Of a DNA stretch of 64,000 nt, positions 20,086-29,118 are shown in pieces; positions within the stretch are counted from its first letter, which is position 1; each line of letters starts with the position of its first letter. Below the pieces are notes generated by a model. It worked only from the letters and a program-made list of their open reading frames with translations. It searched no databases and was not told the DNA's origin. The DNA is from Caulobacterales bacterium (GTDB taxonomy: Bacteria; Pseudomonadota; Alphaproteobacteria; Caulobacterales; Caulobacteraceae). The position numbers and the translations under genes were made by a program. The stretch is taken from the NCBI GenBank assembly GCA_017302105.1, contig JAFLCS010000003.1:353998-417997 (forward strand), given 5' to 3'.

Positions 20086-20168
20086 GTCAGCGTCCTCCCA
20101 GATCCTGTCGGTCATTAGGCCTAGGAACGCCCCGCCATGCAATCCGACCGGTTCCTCCCCCGGCCTGG

Positions 20169-21641
20169 TCAGCTGTCCTGTGGATCCCGGTAGTCGTCGG
20201 GTGCTCGCGCCGCCACCTGCCGCACCGCGTCCGTCAGGCGCTGGGACAAGGCTCGCCGCTTCCAAGGCCGCCAGGCGTTGTCAGGGTCCGAGGGGTCGCC
20301 GATCTGATACCGCGCCGTCAGCCGCCCGAGCCAGCCGGGTCGCTCCGAACTGATGGGCGCCATTCGGCCGGTGTCATTCAGCGCCTCAATCGCACCTCGC
20401 ACCGATCCCGCCCTGGTCTCGGCCTCTGCAAAGGCCTCGTCGGACACGCCCAGAAAGTGCGCAATCAGATGCTGGCGAACGCCCCGGATATCGGAATCCG
20501 GCGCGTCTCGCTCCACCGTAACGTCGCACTCAGTATCGTAGCCGCTGGAGCGATTATTCAGGTTGCTTGACCCGACCCTGAGCATCCGATCATCGATGAT
20601 CGTCACCTTGGAATGCACGATGATGTTCTCGCCGCCGCGCGTCTTCGGATACCAGGCGGTCATCCTGCCATAGACGTCTGCGGCCTTGAGCACGCACAGA
20701 ACCTCGGCCCGGGCCCCGTCCATCGTCGCGGAATCGAACCAGCTGGGGCTTTCGCCCGTCGACACCAGCACAACCTCCGGCCCGTCGGCCTCGCCCAGGC
20801 GCACAGCGATGGCCGCCGCAATCACTGGCGAGGTGAAATACTGGTTCTCCAGAAAGATCAGGTTGCGGGCCCCGGCGACCATGTCCAGGAACAGCGTTTC
20901 GCAGTCCCGCGTCCTGACCGTATGCGAGGCCCCTGACACCGTCCGGCTGACACCCACTCGGGCGTCAGTCAGGGTCGGCGCGATCCGTGCCGGCCAGGGA
21001 TCGTAGCCAACCTCAGCCATGTCTGCGACCTTGTCGGTCACCCAATGCCAGCTGTCGCGCGCCATCTGGGCCAGCCCCCGGGCGGCAGCACCATCCAGCA
21101 TCATCACCACCTCGTGGCGCGGTTTGCGCTCTTCGCCCGAAGGCAAGACCCGGTGCTCTTCCTCATCCAGATGCAGGCTGGTGTCCCAGCGATCCACCGA
21201 GATATCGCCGCCGGAGCAGAAGGCCAGCTTGTCGTCGATCACAAGGATCTTCTGATGATGCGACGCGCCCACCGACAGTGGTTTGACCAGCCTGAGATCC
21301 ACCGGATTTGTGTCGAACCACTGAATGGCGCGCTGCGGGAACATCCCCTGCGACGCCGCGATCGGCAGTGGCGAATTCCAGACCAGGATCCGAATCTTGA
21401 GATCTGGCTTGGTTCGGACCAGGCGACGCATCTGATAACCGATCTGACCGTCAGGACCGTGCGGCGGATTGATCGGATCGAGCTGCGTCCTGGGGTCGAA
21501 TTGCCAGCCGATCAGCAGAACCGAGCGTTCGGCTCGCTCCAGCACTTCTTCGACCACCGAAAAATAGAGGTCATTCTCGACCAGGACAGCGACCCGGTCA
21601 GCGTGTTCGACGAACGAACAGTTTCGACCGACTTTCAGCAT
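20169..21641 (-). CDS. Phospholipase D / cardiolipin synthase-like protein
   Basis: 490 residues with two HKD motifs of the PLD superfamily: HHQKILVIDD with GGDISVDRWD, and VHSKVTIIDDRMLRVGSSNLNNRS. No membrane helices at the N-terminus, unlike bacterial cardiolipin synthase ClsA. The layout is closer to the soluble ClsB/PLD-like group that uses phosphatidyl donors. The substrate is not decidable from sequence: phosphatidyl transfer or phospholipid hydrolysis are the likely roles. It lies upstream of the tandem methyltransferase lipoprotein with an 83-base gap, so cotranscription is possible. Confidence 0.85.
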   Translation of the reverse strand: MLKVGRNCSFVEHADRVAVLVENDLYFSVVEEVLERAERSVLLIGWQFDPRTQLDPINPPHGPDGQIGYQMRRLVRTKPDLKIRILVWNSPLPIAASQGMFPQRAIQWFDTNPVDLRLVKPLSVGASHHQKILVIDDKLAFCSGGDISVDRWDTSLHLDEEEHRVLPSGEERKPRHEVVMMLDGAAARGLAQMARDSWHWVTDKVADMAEVGYDPWPARIAPTLTDARVGVSRTVSGASHTVRTRDCETLFLDMVAGARNLIFLENQYFTSPVIAAAIAVRLGEADGPEVVLVSTGESPSWFDSATMDGARAEVLCVLKAADVYGRMTAWYPKTRGGENIIVHSKVTIIDDRMLRVGSSNLNNRSSGYDTECDVTVERDAPDSDIRGVRQHLIAHFLGVSDEAFAEAETRAGSVRGAIEALNDTGRMAPISSERPGWLGRLTARYQIGDPSDPDNAWRPWKRRALSQRLTDAVRQVAARAPDDYRDPQDS

Positions 21642-21735
21642 CGCATACCTTGCCGCTCATAGGGATCACGCGCCCCTCTTCGCCCTCTGTGCTGAGCTTG
21701 ACCGGCCAGGTCAATGCCTGCGCCGCGGTGCGGAT

Positions 21736-22785
21736 TTACGCCAAGGGTGTCCAGGCCTCATCCGCCGGCAACGGTGCGAAGAAGGCATCCAGCATTGCCT
21801 CGGTAACACCCGCGAGGGTGGCCGGATCCCAGTGCGGGTCATTGTCCTTGTCGACGATGACTGAGCGGACGCCCTCCTGAAAGTCGTGGGTCTGAACGAT
21901 GCGGCCACCCAGGGCAAATTCCATCGCCATGACCTCGGCGAATGTCGTCATTCTGGCTCCCGCCCGCATCTGGCGCAGAGACACCTTCAGCGACTGCGGC
22001 GATTTGGTGCGCAGCATCTTGAGCTGGCCTTGCGCCCAATCGGTCCTCTCGTTTTCCAGCGCGGCGAAGATCGCCTCCACTGTATCGAAGGCGAAGCAGC
22101 GGTCTATGACCGCGCGGTACGGGTCCAGCGGAGACGTGCCGGGATCCGCAGCGAACCGGGCCACAACGGCGCCGGGCGTTTCATCGCTCTGGATCAGCGC
22201 CACCTTGAAGGCCTCGATCTGTTCTGCCGGAATGAAGTGCGTCCCGACCTCCAGCGGCAGACAATCCGGTGCCTTGATCCGAGCGCCCGTCAGGGCCAGC
22301 CAGATGCCCGTCTCGCCTGGCATTCGCGGCAGGAACCAGCCGCCACCGACATCGGGGAACAGGCCGATGCCCGTCTCAGGCATGGCGTAGAGCGTGCGTT
22401 CGGTCACAATGCGAAACGGCGCGGGGTCAGAAATCCCGACCCCGCCGCCCATGACGATACCATCCATCACCGCCACGATCGGCTTGGGATATACCACCAT
22501 CAGGTGGTTCAGCCGATACTCGGTCAAGAAGAAGGCCTTGGCCTCGACCGCATTGCCCGCCCCGCTCTCGGCGATCATGCGGATATCCCCGCCGGCGCAG
22601 AATCCACGCTCGCCGGCATGGTCGATCAGAACCGACCGAACGGAGGAATTGTCACGCCAGGTCAACAGGGCCGCAGTCATGATTTCGCACATGACGCGGT
22701 TCAGCGCATTCAGCGCCTTGGGCCGATTCAGGGTAATGCGGCCCACGCCGTTCTGGACGCTAGTGAGAACTTCAGATTCGGTCAT
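21736..22785 (-). CDS. 3-hydroxyisobutyryl-CoA hydrolase (crotonase superfamily)
   Basis: 349 residues. It removes CoA from 3-hydroxyisobutyryl-CoA in valine catabolism, producing the substrate of MmsB. The crotonase oxyanion loops are GERGFCAGGDIRMI and MDGIVMGGGVGIS. The family-specific ETGIGLFPDVGGGWFLPRMPG follows, and the long C-terminal region distinguishes this group from ordinary enoyl-CoA hydratases of about 260 residues. The ATG at 22785 begins the conserved N-terminus; a longer in-frame start adds ten residues without similarity. Confidence 0.88.
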   Translation of the reverse strand: MTESEVLTSVQNGVGRITLNRPKALNALNRVMCEIMTAALLTWRDNSSVRSVLIDHAGERGFCAGGDIRMIAESGAGNAVEAKAFFLTEYRLNHLMVVYPKPIVAVMDGIVMGGGVGISDPAPFRIVTERTLYAMPETGIGLFPDVGGGWFLPRMPGETGIWLALTGARIKAPDCLPLEVGTHFIPAEQIEAFKVALIQSDETPGAVVARFAADPGTSPLDPYRAVIDRCFAFDTVEAIFAALENERTDWAQGQLKMLRTKSPQSLKVSLRQMRAGARMTTFAEVMAMEFALGGRIVQTHDFQEGVRSVIVDKDNDPHWDPATLAGVTEAMLDAFFAPLPADEAWTPLA

Positions 22786-22905
22786 TGCGGATGGGCTTAG
22801 TCGCGCAGCCCGCACACGTCCACCAGATGTCTGGCGCCGATTGGCACCAACTGCCAGTCAGGTCCTCGGTGCCATTCCTTGCAGCAGCATGGCCTGTCGA
22901 TGCGG

Positions 22906-23658
22906 CTAGCGCGTCTCGTCGGAGCCGCCACGATCAGAGGCGTCGGCGATGATGGCAGCGGGCAACTGCCGCGAACGCGACAGTCCTCGTGCGCCCATGA
23001 TCAGCAACCAGAGGCAGATCAGGATCTCGGATAGGCGTGGGGCCTTGAGGATCGAGGCAATGCCCAGGTCCGCGTAATTGGGAACCAGCAGTCCTCCCAG
23101 GAAATTCGCGACATAGCCGACGCCCCCCAAGATGAGCAGCCCCCCCAGGACGCTCGGCGTGTAGCGCGATCGGATCACCAACCATCCGAATGGAATGAGC
23201 CATAGCCCCCACGGAATGGCTAGCAGCCGCATCCCGCTCCAATAGCTGTTCAGGGCGCTCATGATGGCTGCCTGATCCATCTGAGCCGCGCCGCCATCAA
23301 GCCAGCGCACAATATCAAGAAGGTGCACGAGGCCAGCAAAGCCCAGCGGCACGCTCATGCAAGCCAGGGCGACCATCATCATCGCCGAAATCCGGCCTGC
23401 GGGCGCGAGCAGCGCGTAGAGTGTCAGCGGCAGGATCAGGAACGCCACATAGCAAACGACCTCCAGGGCGATCGACAGCTTCAGCAAGTCCGCGTTCGCG
23501 ACGAGGCTGTGCACGATTTCGGCGTCGTTCTCCCCGGCGAAGACCCGGTCCGGCGCAAACGAAAGGCTGAAGATGCCGGTGACCACCACCACGGCGTAGA
23601 TCAGGCCCGACCACCGGGCCAACGCATGGGGGGCATCCGGTCGGTTCAAGTCGTTCAC
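22906..23658 (-). CDS. DUF4386-type integral membrane protein
   Basis: 250 residues and about six membrane segments, beginning with WSGLIYAVVVVTGIFSLSFAPDRVF. This N-terminal segment, plus the central WGLWLIPFGWLVIRSRY and LGGLLILGGVGYV, match the DUF4386 family, whose function is unknown. I place the start at the GTG at 23658 because GGGAG lies six bases upstream and the first helix then follows as in relatives. An ATG at 23727 would add 23 polar residues. It lies between two valine-catabolism genes on the same strand. Confidence 0.7.
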   Translation of the reverse strand: MNDLNRPDAPHALARWSGLIYAVVVVTGIFSLSFAPDRVFAGENDAEIVHSLVANADLLKLSIALEVVCYVAFLILPLTLYALLAPAGRISAMMMVALACMSVPLGFAGLVHLLDIVRWLDGGAAQMDQAAIMSALNSYWSGMRLLAIPWGLWLIPFGWLVIRSRYTPSVLGGLLILGGVGYVANFLGGLLVPNYADLGIASILKAPRLSEILICLWLLIMGARGLSRSRQLPAAIIADASDRGGSDETR

Positions 23659-23744
23659 TTCAAGCTCCCTGATCTCATCGACCAGACGCTGACTGCCAAG
23701 GAGCGGCATGGTCAAGTTAACACGCATCCATGAATCGCGTTCGC

Positions 23745-24884
23745 CTACTGCCGCCCCATCTCCCTGGCGGTGATGACACGCATGATTTCATTGGTGCCTT
23801 CTAGAATGCGGTGGACCCTGAGATCACGCACGATACGTTCCAACGGATAATCCTTCAGATACCCATAGCCGCCGTGCAACTGCAGGGCATCGTCCGCAAT
23901 CTGGAAACAGGCATCGGTCGTCATGCGCTTGGCCATGGCGCACCACTTCGTCTTTTCGGGGTGGTTGGTATCGATCGCCCAAGCCCCACGCAGCACCGTG
24001 AGGCGGCACGCCTCCAACTGCGTCGCCATATCGGCCAGCTTGAACTGGGTGTTCTGGAAGTCGCCGACGGGCCTGCCGAACTGCTTGCGCGTTTTGACGT
24101 AATCCTGAGCTGTCTCCAGCGCCAGGCGTGCACCACCCAGCGAGCAGGCCGCGATATTCAGCCGGCCGCCGTCGAGTCCCGCCATCGCATAGCGGAAGCC
24201 TTCGCCCTCACCACCGACCCGATTGGCGACAGGTACGCGGCAATCATCGAACGACACCACCGCCGTCGGCTGGCTGGACCAGCCCATCTTCTTCTCGTTG
24301 GCCCCGAAGCTGAGCCCCGGCGTATCCTTCTCGATGACCAGGCACGAAATGCCCTTGGGGCCGTCCTCGCCAGTGCGGACCATGACCACATAGACGTCCG
24401 AGACTCCAGCGCCCGAGATGAAGGCCTTGGAACCGTTCAGCACATAGTGATCGCCGTCCAGGCGCGCCGTGGTCCTCAGCGCCGCCGCGTCCGAGCCCGA
24501 GCCTGGCTCGGTCAGGCAGTAGCTGGCGATCTGCTCCATGGTCACCAGCGACGGCACGAAACGCGCCCTCAGCTCATCGGAGCCAAAGCGGTCGATCATC
24601 CAGGTCGCCATATTGTGGATCGAGATGAAGGCGGCGGTCGACACATCGCCTCGGCTCAGCTCTTCAAAGATCACCGCCGCCTCGACGCGACCGAGCGCCA
24701 TGCCGCCATGCGCTTCGCCGGTATATATTCCACAGAAGCCCATTTCGGCGGCCATGCGCATGACCTCGACTGGGAAGTGTTTGGTCTCGTCCCATTCGGC
24801 AGAGTGCGGTGCCAGCTCCGCCTCGGCGAACTGGCGCGCAGCGTCCTGGATGGCGCGTTGGTCTTCGGTCAGGGCGAAATCCAT
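23745..24884 (-). CDS. Acyl-CoA dehydrogenase, isobutyryl-CoA dehydrogenase-like
   Basis: 379 residues. FAD-dependent acyl-CoA dehydrogenase. The family signatures are YCLTEPGSGSDAAALRTTA (FAD binding), KQFGRPVGDFQNTQFKLADM and the C-terminal QLHGGYGYLKDYPLERIVRDLR with ILEGTNEIMR carrying the probable catalytic Glu. Neighbouring hydroxyisobutyryl-CoA hydrolase and mmsB genes on the same strand suggest isobutyryl-CoA, the valine intermediate, as substrate; other short branched acyl-CoAs are possible. The ATG at 24884 has GAGGAC seven bases upstream. Confidence 0.88.
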   Translation of the reverse strand: MDFALTEDQRAIQDAARQFAEAELAPHSAEWDETKHFPVEVMRMAAEMGFCGIYTGEAHGGMALGRVEAAVIFEELSRGDVSTAAFISIHNMATWMIDRFGSDELRARFVPSLVTMEQIASYCLTEPGSGSDAAALRTTARLDGDHYVLNGSKAFISGAGVSDVYVVMVRTGEDGPKGISCLVIEKDTPGLSFGANEKKMGWSSQPTAVVSFDDCRVPVANRVGGEGEGFRYAMAGLDGGRLNIAACSLGGARLALETAQDYVKTRKQFGRPVGDFQNTQFKLADMATQLEACRLTVLRGAWAIDTNHPEKTKWCAMAKRMTTDACFQIADDALQLHGGYGYLKDYPLERIVRDLRVHRILEGTNEIMRVITAREMGRQ

Positions 24885-24981
24885 AAGTCCTCGTCTGCCC
24901 AGCGGGCGGTTTGCCATGGCGGCGCTTTCGGCTAAGCCCGCGCGATCGGGGTCTCACGGAGGCCGACAGCGGAGCCGCTTG

Positions 24982-25473
24982 ATGTCGGACACGGGTTCTA
25001 GTGGAGCGACCGCGCGGGCGCAAAGTGATGATCGCACCCTGGCCTTCGTCGTATATGCCATGCACTTCGTGGCACCCTTTGTGTTCGGTCTCACGGCGCT
25101 GATCGGCGTGGCTATCGCCTATGTCCGTCGCCCAGCGGCCGAGCCGGTTCTCGCCTCCCACTACCGGTTTCAGATTCGCGTTTTTTGGGTCGGCTTTGGC
25201 CTGTCCATTGTGGCTGCTCTGGCGGTCATGTTCGGGATGGGCATGATCGTCTGGGAGCTGGCCGGGGCCTTTCTGTCGGACTTGCCGACCGACCCCACAG
25301 AGGCTGTAACCCGCAACCTCGACGTCGACTTGCCGGTCGCCGCCTTCGTCAGCCTCATCATCGCCAGTTGCGCCTGGATAGCGACGGCGCTCTGGATGAT
25401 CGTTGCCTCCGTCGCCGGCGCCCTGAGACTTTCGGCCGGTCGTGGAATTCGTATGAAAGCAGAGCGCCCATGA
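24982..25473 (+). CDS. DUF4870-like membrane protein coupled to hemB
   Basis: 163 residues. A polar N-terminus (about 20 residues) is followed by membrane segments at about 25-45, 66-90 and 115-145, ending in a basic tail. The segment LAFVVYAMHFVAPFVFGLTALIGVAIAYVRR and SHYRFQIRVFW recall DUF4870/Tic20-like proteins: a helix pair with a conserved H(Y/F)xFQ(I/L). The stop overlaps the hemB start as ATGA, so the two are translationally coupled. Function unknown. The ATG at 24982 is preceded by GGAG nine bases upstream. Confidence 0.65.
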   Translation: MSDTGSSGATARAQSDDRTLAFVVYAMHFVAPFVFGLTALIGVAIAYVRRPAAEPVLASHYRFQIRVFWVGFGLSIVAALAVMFGMGMIVWELAGAFLSDLPTDPTEAVTRNLDVDLPVAAFVSLIIASCAWIATALWMIVASVAGALRLSAGRGIRMKAERP

Positions 25474-26468
25474 GCCACCTCCCCGCCCCTTTCCCCCTGG
25501 CCCGCCCGCGACGCCTGCGCCGCAGCCCCTGGCTCCGTCGTCTCGTCGCCGAGACGGTGCTGACGCCTGCAGACCTGGTCTGGCCGCTCATCATCCACGA
25601 CGGACCCGACGCTCGGATCGCCGTACCGTCGATGCCCGGCGTTGATCGGCTTTCGCCCGCAGAGGCGGCCCGGGCTGCGGTGCGCGCTCGCGATCTCGGC
25701 ATTCCCGCTGTCGCTCTGTTCCCCAACGTCAATCCTGCGATCAAGGATGCCGTGGGGTCTGGTGCCACCGATCCTGACGGCCTGGTTCCGCAGACCATCC
25801 AGGCCATCAAGGACGCCGCCCCCGAGATCGGCGTCATCACCGACGTGGCGCTGGACTGCTATACCGACCACGGCCACGACGGTATCTTGGAAGGCGGTAT
25901 CATCCTCAATGACGCCAGCCTGGAGCGCCTGGCCGAACAGGCCTTCATCCACGCCCACGCCGGTGCCGATGCGGTCGCCCCGTCCGACATGATGGACGGT
26001 CGTGTCCAGGCCATCCGCGAGGCCCTCGAGGCCAACGGATTCCAGGATACCCTGATCCTGTCCTATGCGGCCAAATACGCATCGGCCTTCTATGGCCCCT
26101 ACCGCGATGCGGTCGGCTCGGCCCACGCCCTGACCGGCGACAAGAAGACCTATCAGATGAACTCGGCCAACAGCGACGAGGCCCTCAAGGAGGTTGCCAT
26201 GGATCTGGCCGAGGGAGCCGACATGATCATGGTCAAGCCCGGTCTGCCCTACCTCGACATCATCCAGCGCGTCAGCTCGGCCTTTGAGGTGCCAACCTTC
26301 GCCTACCAGGTGTCCGGCGAGTACGCGATGATGAAGGCGGCCGCCGCCAATGGCTGGCTCGATGAGGACCGGGCCGCCCTCGAAACCCTGACCGCCTTCA
26401 AGCGCGCAGGCTGTGCAGGGGTGTTGACCTATTTCGCTGCGCGCGTCGCAGAGCTATTGAACGACTAG
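25470..26468 (+). CDS. hemB: Delta-aminolevulinic acid dehydratase (porphobilinogen synthase)
   Basis: 332 residues. It joins two 5-aminolevulinates into porphobilinogen. The region ALDCYTDHGHDG replaces the cysteine-rich zinc site, which marks a Mg-type rather than zinc-type enzyme. Substrate lysines lie in SYAAKYASAFYGP and MVKPGLPYLDII. QMNSANSDEAL and YQVSGEYAM are also typical. The ATG at 25470 overlaps the upstream stop. hemA lies 10 kb away, so the heme genes are dispersed. Confidence 0.97.
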   Translation: MSHLPAPFPLARPRRLRRSPWLRRLVAETVLTPADLVWPLIIHDGPDARIAVPSMPGVDRLSPAEAARAAVRARDLGIPAVALFPNVNPAIKDAVGSGATDPDGLVPQTIQAIKDAAPEIGVITDVALDCYTDHGHDGILEGGIILNDASLERLAEQAFIHAHAGADAVAPSDMMDGRVQAIREALEANGFQDTLILSYAAKYASAFYGPYRDAVGSAHALTGDKKTYQMNSANSDEALKEVAMDLAEGADMIMVKPGLPYLDIIQRVSSAFEVPTFAYQVSGEYAMMKAAAANGWLDEDRAALETLTAFKRAGCAGVLTYFAARVAELLND

Positions 26469-26489
26469 GCCCGATCAGGAGCATCTGCC

Positions 26490-26993
26490 GTGACCGATAT
26501 CCGCCAGGACAATCCCTGCGACACCGACGGCGTGGCCCATGATTTTGATCTGGTGCTGGAGCGGATCATCGACGCGACCCCCGACACGGTCTTTCGCTGC
26601 TACACGGATCCCGATCTCCTCAGCCAGTGGTTCGCACCAAGGCCCTGGCGCATCTCGAACGCCGTGATCGAGCCCCGCCCCGGCGGTCGCATGAGCTTTG
26701 TGATGCATGGGCCGGATGGTGAGCAGTTTCCCAATACCGGCGTCTATCTCGAAGTGATCCCAAATCGTCTGCTGGTCAGCACCGACGCCTTCGCGCCCGG
26801 CTGGAAACCCGCCGGACAGCCCTTCATGGTCGCCCGCGTTGAGTTGGAGCCGGACGGGGACGGCCAGACCCGGCTTCGCGCCAGCGCCAGTCATTGGAAC
26901 CAGGCCGCGATGGACCAGCATCTCGCCATGGGTTTCCACGAAGGCTGGGGCCAGGTTGCGGACCAGCTGAACCAGTTGGTCCGAACCATCTGA
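26490..26993 (+). CDS. SRPBCC (AHSA1-type) domain protein
   Basis: 167 residues starting with GTG, preceded by AGGAG. The fold is recognisable from FDLVLERIIDATPDTVFRCYTDPDLLSQWFAPRPW, RPGGRMSFVMHGPDG, and the C-terminal helix MGFHEGWGQVADQLNQLV. AHSA1-like SRPBCC proteins bind hydrophobic ligands or assist chaperones; no specific ligand can be assigned. It is followed 17 bases later by a VOC protein, a common pairing in environmental proteobacteria, often linked to small-molecule handling. Confidence 0.82.
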   Translation: MTDIRQDNPCDTDGVAHDFDLVLERIIDATPDTVFRCYTDPDLLSQWFAPRPWRISNAVIEPRPGGRMSFVMHGPDGEQFPNTGVYLEVIPNRLLVSTDAFAPGWKPAGQPFMVARVELEPDGDGQTRLRASASHWNQAAMDQHLAMGFHEGWGQVADQLNQLVRTI

Positions 26994-27010
26994 CCTCACA
27001 GGAGTCTGCC

Positions 27011-27436
27011 ATGCTGATTGTCCCCAGCCTCAGCTTCAACGGCCAGTGCCGCGAAGCGTTCGAATTCTATGCCCGCGCGCTTGGCGGCGAGATCACCGCC
27101 GCCTTCCCCTATGGCGAGGGACCATCCGATATGCCGGTCGGGCCGCAGTACAAAGACTGGCTTATGCACGCCTGGCTCCAGATCGGAGACCAGGCGATCA
27201 TGGGGGCCGACATGGACAAGGACTGGGCTCCCAATATCGACAAGCCCAAAAACGGCTTTGACGTGGCCCTGCATTCGGATGACGTCGAGCAAGCCCGCGG
27301 CTGGTTCGAGGCCCTGTCCGAAGGCGGCACCGTGATCATGCCCTTCCAGGCCACCTTCTGGTCGCCCGGATTCGGTTCTCTGATCGATCGCTTCGGTATC
27401 CCCTGGATGGTCAACACCCAGGGCCAGCCTGCCTAG
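27011..27436 (+). CDS. VOC superfamily protein, PhnB-like
   Basis: 141 residues. A glyoxalase/bleomycin-resistance-type fold: LSFNGQCREAFEFYARALGGEI at the start, HAWLQIGDQAIMGAD in the middle, and WSPGFGSLIDRFGIPWMVN at the end, the PhnB/YjdN-like pattern. The biochemical role is unknown. The ATG is preceded by AGGAG eight bases upstream. Together with the SRPBCC gene it probably forms a two-gene unit, possibly an extension of the hemB transcript. Confidence 0.85.
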   Translation: MLIVPSLSFNGQCREAFEFYARALGGEITAAFPYGEGPSDMPVGPQYKDWLMHAWLQIGDQAIMGADMDKDWAPNIDKPKNGFDVALHSDDVEQARGWFEALSEGGTVIMPFQATFWSPGFGSLIDRFGIPWMVNTQGQPA

Positions 27437-28521
27437 GGTTCGGATCGCGCCAGCAGCGCGACCAACTCGCCCTTCCAGAAGCGTGCCCAGGTGTGGGTGC
27501 CGTGTCCCCGTGTCTCGGCGCTGGCCGGAATCAAGACATAACGCCCCTGGGCGATGCGCGGCGCATACTGTTCGGCCAACCCCAGTTCGGGCGGATTGAT
27601 GAAGTCGTCTGCTGAGTTGATCCAGGTCACCGGTACCGTGATCGCTTCGAGATTGGCGGACGGATCATAGTCGCGCGAGGAATTCACCTGATACCAGAGG
27701 TCGTTGGCATCCAGGCCCGCGATCCGACCGGGAAGCTGTTCAGCCAACCAGGCATCAGTTCGCGCATGATCGGGCAAGTCGACCTGCATCGCCATCGGCG
27801 CTGCACCGACCAGCATCAGGAGATCTGCGGCCGTACGCAGCCCGTCGACCGGCTGACGCTCGTACGCACCCGCCATCCAGTCAGGGTCAGACCGGATCGC
27901 GTCCATCAGCATCGCCCGCCATAGGCGATTACGCCCCGCAATCTCGGTCGGCTGGCACGCAAGCGGCATCAGGGCATCGGCGAAATCCGGGTGCGTCTCA
28001 CCCCACACAAAGGCGTGCATACATCCCATGGAGGTCCCCATGAGCAGGCGCAGGTGCGTCACCCCCAGCCCATCGACCAGCAGACGACGCTGGGCCTCCA
28101 CCATGTCGTCGTAGGTGTATTCAGGAAACGCGGCGCGCAAGCCGTCCGACGGCTTGGATGAGCCGCCATGGCCGATATTGTCCGGCAGGATCACAAAATA
28201 GCGTGTGATATCCAGAGGCTCGCCGGGTCCGAACAGTTCGTCGGCAAACTGCGGACGCAGGAACTGTGCGCCCGTCCCACCGGTGCCATGCAGCACCATC
28301 ACGGCGTTGGTCACGCGCCCAGCGGCATCGCGCTGGGGCTCACCCAAGGTCCGATAGTGCATCCGCAACTCGTCAAGCCGCGCCCCGTCCTCAAAGGCAA
28401 AGTCCCGGATGACATGGTCGCCTTCATGAACGGGCCATTCCTGGGCCGTCGCCGGGACGCACAGGATGATCCAGGCCATCAAACCCAGGATCGAACCAAC
28501 CGACCATCTGAAACAAACCAT
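27433..28521 (-). CDS. Exported alpha/beta hydrolase related to MetX acyltransferases
   Basis: 362 residues. A signal peptide (SILGLMAWIILCVPATAQ) precedes a hydrolase core close to homoserine acyltransferase: AVMVLHGTGGTGAQF, FVILPDNIGHGGSSKPSDGL, nucleophile elbow GTSMGCMHAFVWGE, Asp in WINSADDFINPP and His in ETRGHGTHTWA. Real MetX is cytoplasmic; the signal peptide and missing partner genes argue for a periplasmic esterase or acyltransferase instead. The ATG at 28521 lies one base after the stop of the upstream gene, so it is coupled. Confidence 0.75.
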   Translation of the reverse strand: MVCFRWSVGSILGLMAWIILCVPATAQEWPVHEGDHVIRDFAFEDGARLDELRMHYRTLGEPQRDAAGRVTNAVMVLHGTGGTGAQFLRPQFADELFGPGEPLDITRYFVILPDNIGHGGSSKPSDGLRAAFPEYTYDDMVEAQRRLLVDGLGVTHLRLLMGTSMGCMHAFVWGETHPDFADALMPLACQPTEIAGRNRLWRAMLMDAIRSDPDWMAGAYERQPVDGLRTAADLLMLVGAAPMAMQVDLPDHARTDAWLAEQLPGRIAGLDANDLWYQVNSSRDYDPSANLEAITVPVTWINSADDFINPPELGLAEQYAPRIAQGRYVLIPASAETRGHGTHTWARFWKGELVALLARSEP

Positions 28522-28522
28522 C

Positions 28523-29062
28523 CTAGAGCTCCGTTCCCAGGGGCGACGCTTCATCCTCCTCCTGATCGGTCTCAAACGACACCGCGTTCTCGATCAGACC
28601 GAGTTCAACCACCGATGCGATCTGACGGGCGCGCCAAGCGCAGGAGAGAATGTAGGCGACGATCAACCCAATGATGAGCAATGAGTTGAAGGTGGCGATA
28701 TCCCAGTCTTCGACAAAGCGCCGGAACAGCTCCGGCTGAAGCTGTTCCATGGCCAGGCCAAGCGACAGGGGCAAGGTGACAAATGCCACCGCCGTCCAGC
28801 GCGAAATCGCTTCGTGGCGTCGCTGATTGAGCCGGGCGATCATCATCAGACGCCGCATATCGCTTGGCGACAAGGGATGCATAAGATCGAAAATTCGCTG
28901 CGACAACGGATCATGCCGCAGGCCCCAGACATAGTCCGATCCCGTCAGGGTCCAGACGGCTCGGCTGAACATGGCGTCGAACGGCATCCGCCACATCGGA
29001 AGCACCTGGCGAACAGACCTCCAGACCGCCCACAACTCATCCGCGCTCATGGCCTTCGCCAT
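28523..29062 (-). CDS. Small membrane protein of unknown function
   Basis: About 179 residues from the ATG at 29062. The N-terminal 100 residues are soluble and aromatic/basic (ELWAVWRSVRQVLPMWRMPF, LMHPLSPSDMRRLMM). Two membrane segments follow (TAVAFVTLPLSLGLAM and SLLIIGLIVAYILSCAW), then an acidic tail. No family recognised. A GTG at 29122 overlapping the upstream serine hydrolase stop (GTGA) is an alternative start that would add 20 residues and make coupling exact; the upstream GGGGGCGG supports the ATG. Part of a five-gene minus-strand operon. Confidence 0.55.
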   Translation of the reverse strand: MAKAMSADELWAVWRSVRQVLPMWRMPFDAMFSRAVWTLTGSDYVWGLRHDPLSQRIFDLMHPLSPSDMRRLMMIARLNQRRHEAISRWTAVAFVTLPLSLGLAMEQLQPELFRRFVEDWDIATFNSLLIIGLIVAYILSCAWRARQIASVVELGLIENAVSFETDQEEDEASPLGTEL

Positions 29063-29118
29063 CGTGGTGCCGCCCCCCGCGGTCTTGCCCCGCTTGCGAG
29101 GAATTCGGCCCGGACCGC

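Noticed and set aside
18232-20118. A 628-codon plus-strand frame
   Set aside because: Antisense to mmsB and the tandem methyltransferase gene; low-complexity Arg/Gly/Asp composition and no recognisable domain.
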